Positions 8,547 to 16,657 of a stretch of DNA of 64,000 bases are shown piece after piece. The notes beneath the pieces are model-generated. The model saw nothing but the letters and a program-made list of their open reading frames with translations, did not search any database and was not told where the DNA came from. This DNA is from Leptospira sp. GIMC2001 (lineage in GTDB: Bacteria; Spirochaetota; Leptospiria; Leptospirales; Leptospiraceae). Location: positions 2,845,559-2,909,558 of the forward strand of contig NZ_CP115468.1 of NCBI RefSeq assembly GCF_028462125.1, read 5' to 3'. Within the stretch, counting starts at the first letter, position 1, and every line of letters begins with the position of its first letter. A program made the position numbers and the translations under genes.

Positions 8547-9888
8547 TCTTCAATTCCTCATGCATTGATTCTACATCTTTTTTGTAATTCATTCCAATGA
8601 TAATCCAGAATAGGCTACACGGTATCCAGAAAAGAATCGAAATTGATAAAGCCAGAGCTCGATCTGTTGATATAGCAAGAATCATCGCTGACATTGCGGG
8701 ACCGAGTCCTTTTCCAAGATCATCAGTCAAATTATACAGTGAAAATATCGCAGAACGTCGTTTCGGAACATTTACATTTATTAGAACAGCGCGCACATTT
8801 GCACCTGTAAGAGAGATGAGAAAACCAGCAAAAACATTCAGCAATATAAAGGGAAGCCCTGAATGAGCAAAGTCGTTTGCATACAATAAACCAATGCATG
8901 GGAAAATTCCTAGAAAAGTTGTAACTCCACAAAAAATCGGCTGGTATACTTTATTTTTATTGTAGAGCCATTGACCAATAATACCACCAAACAATAATCC
9001 TGCGAAAACACCAATTGCACTGAATGTTACGAGTCCGGCCGCCTCCAATTTTGTAAGCGAATACATATTCTCATAGAAGTCAGCTAAGAATACAAAGAAC
9101 ACTCCCCAGGGAACACAACCAGGAATTCCTTGTAAGAAAACTCCGAGATTCGTTTTATTTTTAAAAAGCAATGCAAAATCTGACCAAGAAATCAAATGGG
9201 AAAGTTCATCTAAGTTTCGATTCTCAAGTTCTTTTTCCATTCCACCACGCTTAGGCTCAGAACAAAAAATCATATAGATGAATGCAAAGAAGAAAGAAGG
9301 AATTGCAAGAACAATAAAGGAAGTTCTCCAACCATTGATCGGATCAGAATCTCCTAGAATTCCACCAACTAACTGCCCGACACCGACACCCAATCCCATG
9401 GAAATAGAAACAAATCCTGTAGCAATTGCTCTAGATTTATCAGTAAAATAATCACCAATCAATGAGAACAAAAGTGGAAATATTCCTCCCAATCCAAAAC
9501 CACATAAGGTACGCAAAAGCAGAAATTCATTATAAGATGTTGCATAACCAGTCAATAGGCAAGGCACTTCACCCAAGATAACGGTTGCGATCAGTAGATG
9601 TTTTCTAGAATACTTCTGAGAAAGATATCCCATGCTAACAGAAACAGCGCCACCTAATATAAAAAAGAAGATGGGAACTACACCACCTAAGTACCAATCT
9701 ATATCTGCTGGTTCTGTGAGACCGAGAGATGCACCAATATTTTTTAGATTGGGAGCAATCAAGTTCTGGTCTGCAAAGAGAAAAAAGCTCATTCCCATAA
9801 GCATCCAGAATGCAAGAATTCCTCTTGCACCGTGGCGACTTAACTCTTGCAATCCGATAAAGCGAAGTAAACTTTTATTCTCATCCAT
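8539..9888 (-). CDS. Major facilitator superfamily transporter
   Basis: A 12-helix MFS carrier. The family A-motif is visible in modified form between helices 2 and 3 (G-Y-L-S-Q-K-Y-S-R-K), and L-L-R-T-L-C-G-F-G-L-G-G-I follows. The opening L-F-A-D-Q-N-L-I-A-P-N-L resembles Spns/organophosphate-type carriers, but the substrate cannot be named. I place the start at the ATG at 9886-9888 (M-D-E-N-K), because the upstream extension lies within the preceding gene and is not hydrophobic in the expected way. This start overlaps the upstream stop by 8 bp, indicating translational coupling. Confidence 0.85.
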   Translation of the reverse strand: MDENKSLLRFIGLQELSRHGARGILAFWMLMGMSFFLFADQNLIAPNLKNIGASLGLTEPADIDWYLGGVVPIFFFILGGAVSVSMGYLSQKYSRKHLLIATVILGEVPCLLTGYATSYNEFLLLRTLCGFGLGGIFPLLFSLIGDYFTDKSRAIATGFVSISMGLGVGVGQLVGGILGDSDPINGWRTSFIVLAIPSFFFAFIYMIFCSEPKRGGMEKELENRNLDELSHLISWSDFALLFKNKTNLGVFLQGIPGCVPWGVFFVFLADFYENMYSLTKLEAAGLVTFSAIGVFAGLLFGGIIGQWLYNKNKVYQPIFCGVTTFLGIFPCIGLLYANDFAHSGLPFILLNVFAGFLISLTGANVRAVLINVNVPKRRSAIFSLYNLTDDLGKGLGPAMSAMILAISTDRALALSISILFWIPCSLFWIIIGMNYKKDVESMHEELKNA

Positions 9889-10903
9889 GCTTTTGATTTT
9901 TCCTTTTGATATATTCACCGATATAAGACAAGCTAAACAATAATGCAAGAAACCCTATGATAGCAACTAAGGAAGTGTCCCATTCAGGAATCAGATTGCC
10001 ATTAACAACTTGCCTCGGACCATTCGTAAGTTTAGGTATAACGGGCGTTCCACCAATTAAACTAATTTTTGTTTTCTTTGTACCATTTTCATATTTGACC
10101 ATGAATGCATTCAAGCCTTCTGGAATATCGTCTTTTAGAATTTGCGGATTCGAATCGGATGAGAATTCCAATTTCATATCCAATGGTTTAGCAAATATAG
10201 GTTTCTCATTGGATGGTTCTTCAAATAAAATCCCGTCTTCAAATGTTACATCCTGTCCAGATTCGGCTGGAATCCTATAACTGATTTGAATATCCGTGCT
10301 TCCGGGAAGTACGGAACGTTCGAGAAGACGAATTCCATTCCCCTGGTCTTTGAATTCCAATGGTATTGCCATCTGTGATTGACCTTGTGTCCATGAACCC
10401 ATAATTCCTGTAGCTTCCTGTGGAATAAAAACTTCTAGTCCAGAAGATTGATAAGACCTCGGAGGATTGCTATTGTTCTGAATAAGATAAATCTTAAAAA
10501 CTTGTATCGAATCCTTTTCCCGAACGATTTGAAGAAGTGAACGAGTTTTCAATATTTTGATATCCGTGCTCGACTCGTAGACTTCGATTTCTTGGATTTT
10601 ACTTCTCATTGCAGGAACAGGAGGAACCATTTTATTGTAATTGGCTCCCTTATAAGTTGCTTGAATCAAAACAGGTGAACCATCGGGAACATCCAATCCT
10701 TGGATCGTAAAATTTCCTGTCTGGGCACCCATCTCACGAATGGGAACCATCCCGTCCCTCAGAAGGATTACTTTGATTTTGTCTACACTACCGATTCCAC
10801 CGTTGGTTCCGTTTTTGATTTGGACTTTTAAGTCAATGGAATAAACATTCATGCAAAAAACAAAAAATGTAAAAAGAATTAACAAACTGCGATAGAAATG
10901 CAT
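9881..10903 (-). CDS. Secreted or periplasmic protein with C-terminal membrane anchor, unknown function
   Basis: I do not recognise this gene. A signal peptide (M-H-F-Y-R-S-L-L-I-L-F-T-F-F) is followed by about 280 residues of mainly beta-type sequence. One hydrophobic helix lies near the C-terminus (L-V-A-I-I-G-F-L-A-L-L-F-S-L), followed by a short basic tail. This suggests a periplasmic domain anchored at its C-terminus. The early part (D-G-M-V-P-I-R-E...F-T-I-Q-G-L-D-V-P-D-G) looks like a carboxypeptidase-regulatory-like or Ig-like sandwich. The ATG at 10901-10903 is preferred over an in-frame TTG 9 bp upstream, because AAGGA then lies 11 nt rather than 2 nt before the start. It is the first gene before the MFS gene and mtnC. 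Confidence 0.65.
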   Translation of the reverse strand: MHFYRSLLILFTFFVFCMNVYSIDLKVQIKNGTNGGIGSVDKIKVILLRDGMVPIREMGAQTGNFTIQGLDVPDGSPVLIQATYKGANYNKMVPPVPAMRSKIQEIEVYESSTDIKILKTRSLLQIVREKDSIQVFKIYLIQNNSNPPRSYQSSGLEVFIPQEATGIMGSWTQGQSQMAIPLEFKDQGNGIRLLERSVLPGSTDIQISYRIPAESGQDVTFEDGILFEEPSNEKPIFAKPLDMKLEFSSDSNPQILKDDIPEGLNAFMVKYENGTKKTKISLIGGTPVIPKLTNGPRQVVNGNLIPEWDTSLVAIIGFLALLFSLSYIGEYIKRKNQKHG

Positions 10904-10980
10904 ATATAACAATATCCTTAGGCAATTTAAGTTGGGTCAATCCCAAGAATGCCAAAAACAATTTGACAGTTTCTTTTTTT

Positions 10981-10995
10981 TCTCCATGCTGGAGA
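10981..10995. promoter_or_regulatory. Perfect 6-3-6 inverted repeat between divergent genes
   Basis: TCTCCA-tgc-TGGAGA is a perfect palindrome in the 108-bp divergent spacer, 12 bp downstream of a TTGACA box at 10963-10968. It sits where a -10 element would be expected, which would suit an operator. No T-run follows it in either direction, so it is not a terminator. Confidence 0.35.
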
Positions 10996-11011
10996 TATCC
11001 GACATAATACT

Positions 11012-11839
11012 ATGAACTCTCCAGAATCGATAACTCACCATTCATCCAAAGAAGAACGCGACTATTTATTGGAATACCAGTCAATTGATATATCCAATAT
11101 TCAGAAAATTGATATTCTTGGTATCCAATTCGATAATGCAACAATGGATGAAGCTATTGCAAAGATTGCATATTGGATTGATAAAAAAGATCGATTTCAC
11201 CATGTACTTTTTATGGATCCTCCGCGACTTATGAAGTTGCGCAGTGGAAAGAAATTGCATCGAATCACAAGCAAAGCAGATATGATTTTGGCAGAAGGTG
11301 CAGGTCTTGGTTGGGCTTCCAATGGACAACTCAAAGCAAGAATTCCTGTAATCGCACTGCTTATGGATCTAGTGAGACTAGCTGAACTAAAAGGTTACAC
11401 TATTTTCATGTTAGGTGCAAAAGAGGAAGTGATTGAGAGGGTATTTTTTAATCTTACTAGGCATTTTCCAAAGCTAAGAATTGTAGGAAGACATGCAGGT
11501 CATATGAATCGCCATAGAGAACTTATGGTTAAGGAAGCGATTCGCAAAACTAGTCCTAATATTATACTTTTTGCAAATGATTTTCCTGAGCAAGAAATAT
11601 GGATTGAAAACAATACCGGCTTCTTCGGGAACTCAGTTGTGATTGGAGTAAGCGGAGCTTTTGATATCCTATCTGGAAAAGATCGCAAAGCACCTGATTT
11701 CTTCAAATTAAAAGGCTATACTTGGCTATGGAGAATCATAGCGAGACCCTACAGGATCTTTCGTATGTTCCGAATTGCTCAGTTCATAATTTTTGTATTG
11801 ATTAGCAAGATTCTAAAGAAAAAATCTAATTCTAATTGA
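11012..11839 (+). CDS. WecG/TagA/CpsF-family glycosyltransferase, divergent
   Basis: Members of this family add N-acetylmannosamine-type sugars to polyprenyl-linked GlcNAc in the making of surface polysaccharides. Family features in this 275-residue protein are an I-L-G-I-Q-F-D-N opening and [13 protein letters not shown]. They also include [19 protein letters not shown] and [20 protein letters not shown] basic amphipathic C-terminus ([10 protein letters not shown]) probably touches the membrane. The usual P-D-G loop with the proposed catalytic Asp reads A-E-G here, so activity or specificity may differ. The gene stands alone between divergent and convergent neighbours. Confidence 0.82.
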   Translation: MNSPESITHHSSKEERDYLLEYQSIDISNIQKIDILGIQFDNATMDEAIAKIAYWIDKKDRFHHVLFMDPPRLMKLRSGKKLHRITSKADMILAEGAGLGWASNGQLKARIPVIALLMDLVRLAELKGYTIFMLGAKEEVIERVFFNLTRHFPKLRIVGRHAGHMNRHRELMVKEAIRKTSPNIILFANDFPEQEIWIENNTGFFGNSVVIGVSGAFDILSGKDRKAPDFFKLKGYTWLWRIIARPYRIFRMFRIAQFIIFVLISKILKKKSNSN

Positions 11840-11862
11840 TTCGAAATTTATAATCTTATAAT

Positions 11863-14800
11863 CTATTGTGGTTTGATTAAGCTTGCTATTGAGTCAAGAG
11901 TTGGGCTCAGCCAATCTTCAAGAAGAGGAAGCTGCCCTAAACGCTCTTTCTTCATAAGTAGATCTTTATTCGAATTAGCAATCTCGCTAACTAGCTCTAT
12001 CTTTCTTGCTGTTTCAATAGCTTTCCAGTAATAATTGAGAGATTGAACCATATCACCTTTTCTCTCATAGACTGCTCCGATATTATTGTATACCGCAACT
12101 AAAGTCTGGAAAATCTCCTGGTGATCTTGGTCATCTTCGACGATTGCCTTAATCATTGCTTCTTTTGCTTCATATTCTTCAGCAACTTTCAAATAATTCG
12201 ATAAAGCAGAATTCAACTGCCCAGTATAATAAGAAGCATTACCCATTCCCAGAATCAAAGTTGTATTGAAATAGATATCTTCCTCACCTAATTCCGACCA
12301 TTTATTAATTGCGGATGGAAAATTACCTAACATATAATCAATCCAGCCTTCATAATAGATCATATTCCGAATTGCTCTCTCATCTTTGAGAGCATGCGGA
12401 TTCATCTGTGCTTTGCTAAAAAATTCCGAAGCAGTATAAAGTCCTCTTCTGCGATCCAATTCCCGTTCTGGAATTGCAACCAGTGCTCGGTTTGGATAGA
12501 TCTTTCTTCCAGGAAATTCACGTATAACATCATTTTCCAATATACCTGAGGATAGAAGATAGATGATTTTTCCACGATTGTAATAGATTTTGCCTGGATC
12601 GCCATCAACCAAAGTCTCGTCTTCGTCCCGTCTGCCGTAGTTGTCACGAAATTCTAAGTATCTTTTGTCCGCATTTTTAAGTAGGTCTTCTGCTTCGTTG
12701 TAGTCCGCAACACGAATAAAATATTCACCCATTCGCATAACAGCTGGATAATGGCTTGGATCATATGATGCAGCAAGCTCAAATTGTTTCATTGCTCGAA
12801 GAGTTTCATTTTTCTTAAGAAAGAATCTACCTCTTTGGTAGTAGCCTTCCGCATATTTATTACCGGATATAGTAATTCCGTCGACTTTCTCTTCTTTGTT
12901 AAAAATAGTATTCAACAAAGATTCTGCATTGTCATCAATATCTAATCCTGATACTTGATCTTCTGGGTTCACATTGTAGCGAATACGAGTTTCTTCCGGA
13001 TCAAGATCAATATAAAAAGAAGCAAGCTTACTTAAAATATATAGAGAAAGATCTTCTTCCATATCCAATTGATTCTTGACAATACGATGATGATTGAGTA
13101 CGAACTGCGGATTTCTATCTCTTCTCCAGATTTCAATAAACGAACTCAGCAAGCCACCATGACCGATTGGATCTTTAGGATAGATTTCTATAATTTTATT
13201 ATATTCTGATGCAGCTTTTGGAAATTCTTCTTGGTTATAGAATATCTTAGCGATCCCTGCTCGGGCATCGATGCTATCTGGCTTACCTGCATCAGTAAAG
13301 ACCCTTTTGAAATATTCGATTGCCAAATCATCATTTTTGTATTGTTTGGAGCGATCCCCTTCTCGAAAATCTCTTGCATGAAAAGAATGGAATCTTCCTA
13401 GATTCACATAGGTTTGTGGATCATGGATGTCCTCTTTTACTCGAGCAACAATGTATGCTCCCGCTTTTATCACTCGTCTCTTTTTGCGATCCTGTGATGT
13501 TAAGTTCACTACGGTTTCAGTATCCGCAATTCTACCTGCGATCTCAACACCTTCATCACTCCATCGTGAGTCCGGATGTATGGAAATATAAGGAACGTCT
13601 TTTCTCTGCGACCAATTGGTAAAACTAGGTTCCACTTTTCCAAATAGAACTTCGAAAGATTCATCATACCGCCCGGCTTTCATATATTCTACACCATAGG
13701 CATTTAGATAGTGAAGATTGTTTGGATTGATCTCTTCTCCTTTTGCAAAAAATTCTTTTGCATCTCGCATCAATCTCTTCTTTTCATTCTCATCTTTCTC
13801 GACTGCATACAAACGAATCGCCTGCAATCCTTCTTCATAGTGGCTTCCTGCACGACCTGGAATGATTACATATTTATATAAACTTACAAAACTCAGGACA
13901 AAAAGAATCGCAGCCGCTGAAGCAAAAATTGTATTTCTAAGTAATTTTCTTCTCTGAAGAGCACCTTCCCGAGTATACATCGGTTTGGTGGATATGATCG
14001 GAACTCCATCGGATGATAAGGCACGATTTGGATCAAATAGTGTTACCTCTTCACCCAAAATACCTGAGAGGTATTCTGCAATGTCATCTGGTTTTTGTTG
14101 GTGTTTTATGAGTTCTAATAATTCTTTCTGATGCTTTAGAGCTATGCGATTGTTGACAATAGAGTCAATAACTTGCCTTCGAAGTTTGGGCGGGTATTTG
14201 ACAATCTCTCTTTGAATGATTGCTAGGTCTTCATCGGTAAGACCTTCATCAACTGAACCTTCTTCTTGGTCCATCAAACTGGACAATTCGTCCTCTAAAA
14301 CACCTTCCGTATCACCGCCAAATGTTCCGATCTCATCAAGATCTGGAGGCATAAGGTCGTCCATTGGATCCATGGTCGATTCCAAATCTGGTTCCGACGA
14401 AGGCGAAGAAGTTGAAAGATCTACACCTAGATCACCAAAGGGATCTTCATTATCAATGGAAGTTTGATCGGGTGCGGACAAATTGTCCGTTCCCATATCT
14501 CCAAATGGATCGCTATCCGAATCGTCTGTATTTCCTAAATCTTGGGTAGATGCAGAATCTGAAGGGGAATCCATTCCACCAAAATCGCCGAAAGGGTCAT
14601 CTCCCATTCCACCTGAATCAGCAGTAGCTCCAAGATCTCCGAACGGATCGTCCGTCGAAACTGAATCAGAAGATCCAATGTCTCCAAACGGATCATCATC
14701 CATACCAGTTGCTTGAGCTCCAGGAGACTCCATAGCACCAAAGTCAGAGAACGGATCATCACCTAATGAGTCCGCTGTGTCAGTTCCACCTAAATCACCA

Positions 14801-15651
14801 AATGGATCGTCCGTATTATCAGCAGTTGCAGTTCCAGTATCCGCAAAAGGATCTTCCGCTGAATCAAAACCAAAATCATCTCCACCACTTTCAGCAGGAC
14901 TCGTTGGTTCTGCGCCTAGATCAGCAAAAGGATCGTCAGCAAGTTGTGGCTCCGATATATCCTCAGTTTCTTCTTTGGGTGTTGCTTCTGGTTGTCCTAA
15001 ATCTCCAAAAATATCATCATCTGAATCTTTTGTTCCTGATTCTGAACTATCCAGATCATTGCCGAAATCATTTGAACCAAAATCGTCTGCACCGAAATCA
15101 TTGCCTAATCCGATATCGTCAGAAGGAACCGCTTCGGCAACATCGTCCATTCCAGCAAAATCATCATCCGCTTCTGGACTTGGCTCAGCTCCAAAATCCA
15201 CGCCCATATCACTAAATGGATCATCATCGGCAGGCTTTTCTGCAAAGTCGTCCAATCCATCGGTTGCACTAGGAGTGGCTTCAGCTTTAGGCTCAGCAAG
15301 TAAGTCATCTAAATCTATATCATCGTCGTCGAATGTTTTAAAACTAGGAGGGGCTGGATCATTTGCGCTATCACCGAACAAATCGTCCATGGGGTCTGCA
15401 GTGGACGCTGATCCTGAATCTTCATCTGCCCATACATCACTCGCTGGAGTCTCAGAATCATCATCGAAACTTCCAGAATCCGTAGGCTCATCAGAAAATT
15501 GCACAGGTTCAGCGTAACCCATTTTCTGACGAAAGACTTTCGCCATTGGGTTTAGATCTTCTGAGCTTAGGGGATTCTTGTTTAGAGGTTCAAGAATACC
15601 TTGTAAGATATTGAGATCTTCGTCTGTAAGATTATCCTTAGGTTCGGCCAT
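11863..15651 (-). CDS. Large acidic-repeat, single-pass TPR protein; candidate flagellar collar protein (FlcA-like)
   Basis: The 1262-residue protein has three parts. Residues 1-470 are very acidic and low-complexity, with eleven copies of a D-D-P-F-G-D-L-G type octamer between about 143 and 410. Residues 471-540 form a conserved-looking block (L-T-D-E-D-L-A-I-I-Q...Y-P-P-K-L-R-R-Q-V-I-D). A single membrane helix follows at about 574-595, then a ~660-residue region with many TPR-like helix pairs (for example A-A-S-E-Y-N-K-I-I-E-I-Y-P-K-D-P). The topology fits an acidic cytoplasmic arm and a periplasmic TPR arm. That layout is reported for spirochaete flagellar collar proteins such as FlcA; this assignment is inference. 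L-T-D-E-D-L occurs twice (8-13 and 471-476). Confidence 0.7.
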   Translation of the reverse strand: MAEPKDNLTDEDLNILQGILEPLNKNPLSSEDLNPMAKVFRQKMGYAEPVQFSDEPTDSGSFDDDSETPASDVWADEDSGSASTADPMDDLFGDSANDPAPPSFKTFDDDDIDLDDLLAEPKAEATPSATDGLDDFAEKPADDDPFSDMGVDFGAEPSPEADDDFAGMDDVAEAVPSDDIGLGNDFGADDFGSNDFGNDLDSSESGTKDSDDDIFGDLGQPEATPKEETEDISEPQLADDPFADLGAEPTSPAESGGDDFGFDSAEDPFADTGTATADNTDDPFGDLGGTDTADSLGDDPFSDFGAMESPGAQATGMDDDPFGDIGSSDSVSTDDPFGDLGATADSGGMGDDPFGDFGGMDSPSDSASTQDLGNTDDSDSDPFGDMGTDNLSAPDQTSIDNEDPFGDLGVDLSTSSPSSEPDLESTMDPMDDLMPPDLDEIGTFGGDTEGVLEDELSSLMDQEEGSVDEGLTDEDLAIIQREIVKYPPKLRRQVIDSIVNNRIALKHQKELLELIKHQQKPDDIAEYLSGILGEEVTLFDPNRALSSDGVPIISTKPMYTREGALQRRKLLRNTIFASAAAILFVLSFVSLYKYVIIPGRAGSHYEEGLQAIRLYAVEKDENEKKRLMRDAKEFFAKGEEINPNNLHYLNAYGVEYMKAGRYDESFEVLFGKVEPSFTNWSQRKDVPYISIHPDSRWSDEGVEIAGRIADTETVVNLTSQDRKKRRVIKAGAYIVARVKEDIHDPQTYVNLGRFHSFHARDFREGDRSKQYKNDDLAIEYFKRVFTDAGKPDSIDARAGIAKIFYNQEEFPKAASEYNKIIEIYPKDPIGHGGLLSSFIEIWRRDRNPQFVLNHHRIVKNQLDMEEDLSLYILSKLASFYIDLDPEETRIRYNVNPEDQVSGLDIDDNAESLLNTIFNKEEKVDGITISGNKYAEGYYQRGRFFLKKNETLRAMKQFELAASYDPSHYPAVMRMGEYFIRVADYNEAEDLLKNADKRYLEFRDNYGRRDEDETLVDGDPGKIYYNRGKIIYLLSSGILENDVIREFPGRKIYPNRALVAIPERELDRRRGLYTASEFFSKAQMNPHALKDERAIRNMIYYEGWIDYMLGNFPSAINKWSELGEEDIYFNTTLILGMGNASYYTGQLNSALSNYLKVAEEYEAKEAMIKAIVEDDQDHQEIFQTLVAVYNNIGAVYERKGDMVQSLNYYWKAIETARKIELVSEIANSNKDLLMKKERLGQLPLLEDWLSPTLDSIASLIKPQ
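14420..15225 (-). repeat. Degenerate repeats encoding D-D-P-F-G-D-L-G octamers
   Basis: Within the acidic arm of the TPR protein, eleven octamers of the form D-[DE]-[PI]-F-[GSA]-D-x-G recur at irregular spacing of 10-30 residues, separated by Ser/Thr/Ala/Gly-rich linkers. At the DNA level the repeats share related 'gga tcg tc' cores but are not identical, so they are old or have diverged. The biased composition opens long spurious frames on the opposite strand. Confidence 0.85.
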
Positions 15652-15768
15652 ACCAGGTTAAATAAATTATCGGTTTCTCATCAAAAAATAAGTAGATAAT
15701 TTCGATTATGTCTAATTCATATTTTTTTTTCATCCTTTATTTGAAATACTACGAAATTAATAAGGTAA

Positions 15769-16656
15769 ATGTTTTCCAAATCCAAAATCGCAATAATATT
15801 TCTTTCCCTTTTCCTCCTATCCTGGGGAGCTCTTTTCTCCGAAGAAACCCTAGATTGGATTGGTGGCTATTCCTCTGACGATATGGAGGATTCACAAGCA
15901 ACTGACTCCACAGAAGAAAACAAAATGTACTACCAGTGGCAAATTGATAGTTTAAAGAAAGCTGTCTCTCCAAGATATATCAGAATGCTGGAAATCCAAA
16001 AATATGCAGAATCAGGAAATCTACTGAACCGAGGAGTCCTCTTTACATATAGTGGACAAAAGAACAAAGCAGTGTTAGTATGTGGAAATTTTTTAAATTG
16101 GAAATGTAAACCACTTCAAAAAAATCGATTCGGTGTCTTCTATTCATTGATTCCGACAGATTCCATAGATGAAAAGTATGAAACTTTGCGGACTTATGAA
16201 TATAAATTTAAGGTGGATGGATTGTATGAAGCAGATCCAGAAAATCCTGAGTTCAAGCCCGATGGAAGCGGTTCACTCGTATCAACTTTCTATTTGGAGA
16301 GAATAGACAGAGATAAATTTGCTCATTCAAAAGTCTTAGATGATTCAGATATAGAAGAACCACATTTGCGAACTGTATTGTTTAGCATCTATTTACCAGA
16401 TAAGGAAACTATTTCCGTTACAGGAACATTCAATAATTGGAATTATGAAGCTGACTATCTAAAGAAAAAGCCAGATGGAAGTTTTGAGCTTAAGAAAAAA
16501 TTACTTCCTGGAACCTATCATTATCAATTCATTGCTGATGGTGATGTGGTGATAGATCTTTACAATCCGAACGTTAAAGTAAGAGAGCCATACGAAGAAT
16601 TGGTAAGTGAGTTGATTGTTCAAGAAAGAAGTTATGCTCTTGAGAGAAAAAAATAG
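15769..16656 (+). CDS. Secreted protein with two glycogen-binding-type (CBM48/AMPK-like) domains
   Basis: The 295-residue protein has a signal peptide (about 1-24). Two immunoglobulin-like early-set domains of the CBM48/AMPK glycogen-binding type follow. The first (about 90-185) has V-C-G-N-F-L-N-W-K and Y-E-Y-K-F-K-V-D-G. The second (about 200-280) has V-T-G-T-F-N-N-W-N-Y and G-T-Y-H-Y-Q-F-I-A-D-G. No catalytic domain is attached, so a binding or structural role outside the cytoplasm is likely. The start follows a taagg ribosome-binding site. The gene is divergent from the large TPR protein, sharing a 117-bp promoter region. Confidence 0.75.
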   Translation: MFSKSKIAIIFLSLFLLSWGALFSEETLDWIGGYSSDDMEDSQATDSTEENKMYYQWQIDSLKKAVSPRYIRMLEIQKYAESGNLLNRGVLFTYSGQKNKAVLVCGNFLNWKCKPLQKNRFGVFYSLIPTDSIDEKYETLRTYEYKFKVDGLYEADPENPEFKPDGSGSLVSTFYLERIDRDKFAHSKVLDDSDIEEPHLRTVLFSIYLPDKETISVTGTFNNWNYEADYLKKKPDGSFELKKKLLPGTYHYQFIADGDVVIDLYNPNVKVREPYEELVSELIVQERSYALERKK

Positions 16657-16657
16657 A

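Noticed and set aside
14420..15225. Possible CRISPR array or tandem DNA repeat
   Set aside because: Repeats are protein-level octamers at irregular spacing, within one continuous coding frame.
14777..15517. Long open frame on the plus strand, 246 codons, Ser/Pro rich
   Set aside because: It is the antisense shadow of the acidic DPFGD repeat region; composition is mirror-like and no ribosome-binding site or family motif is present.
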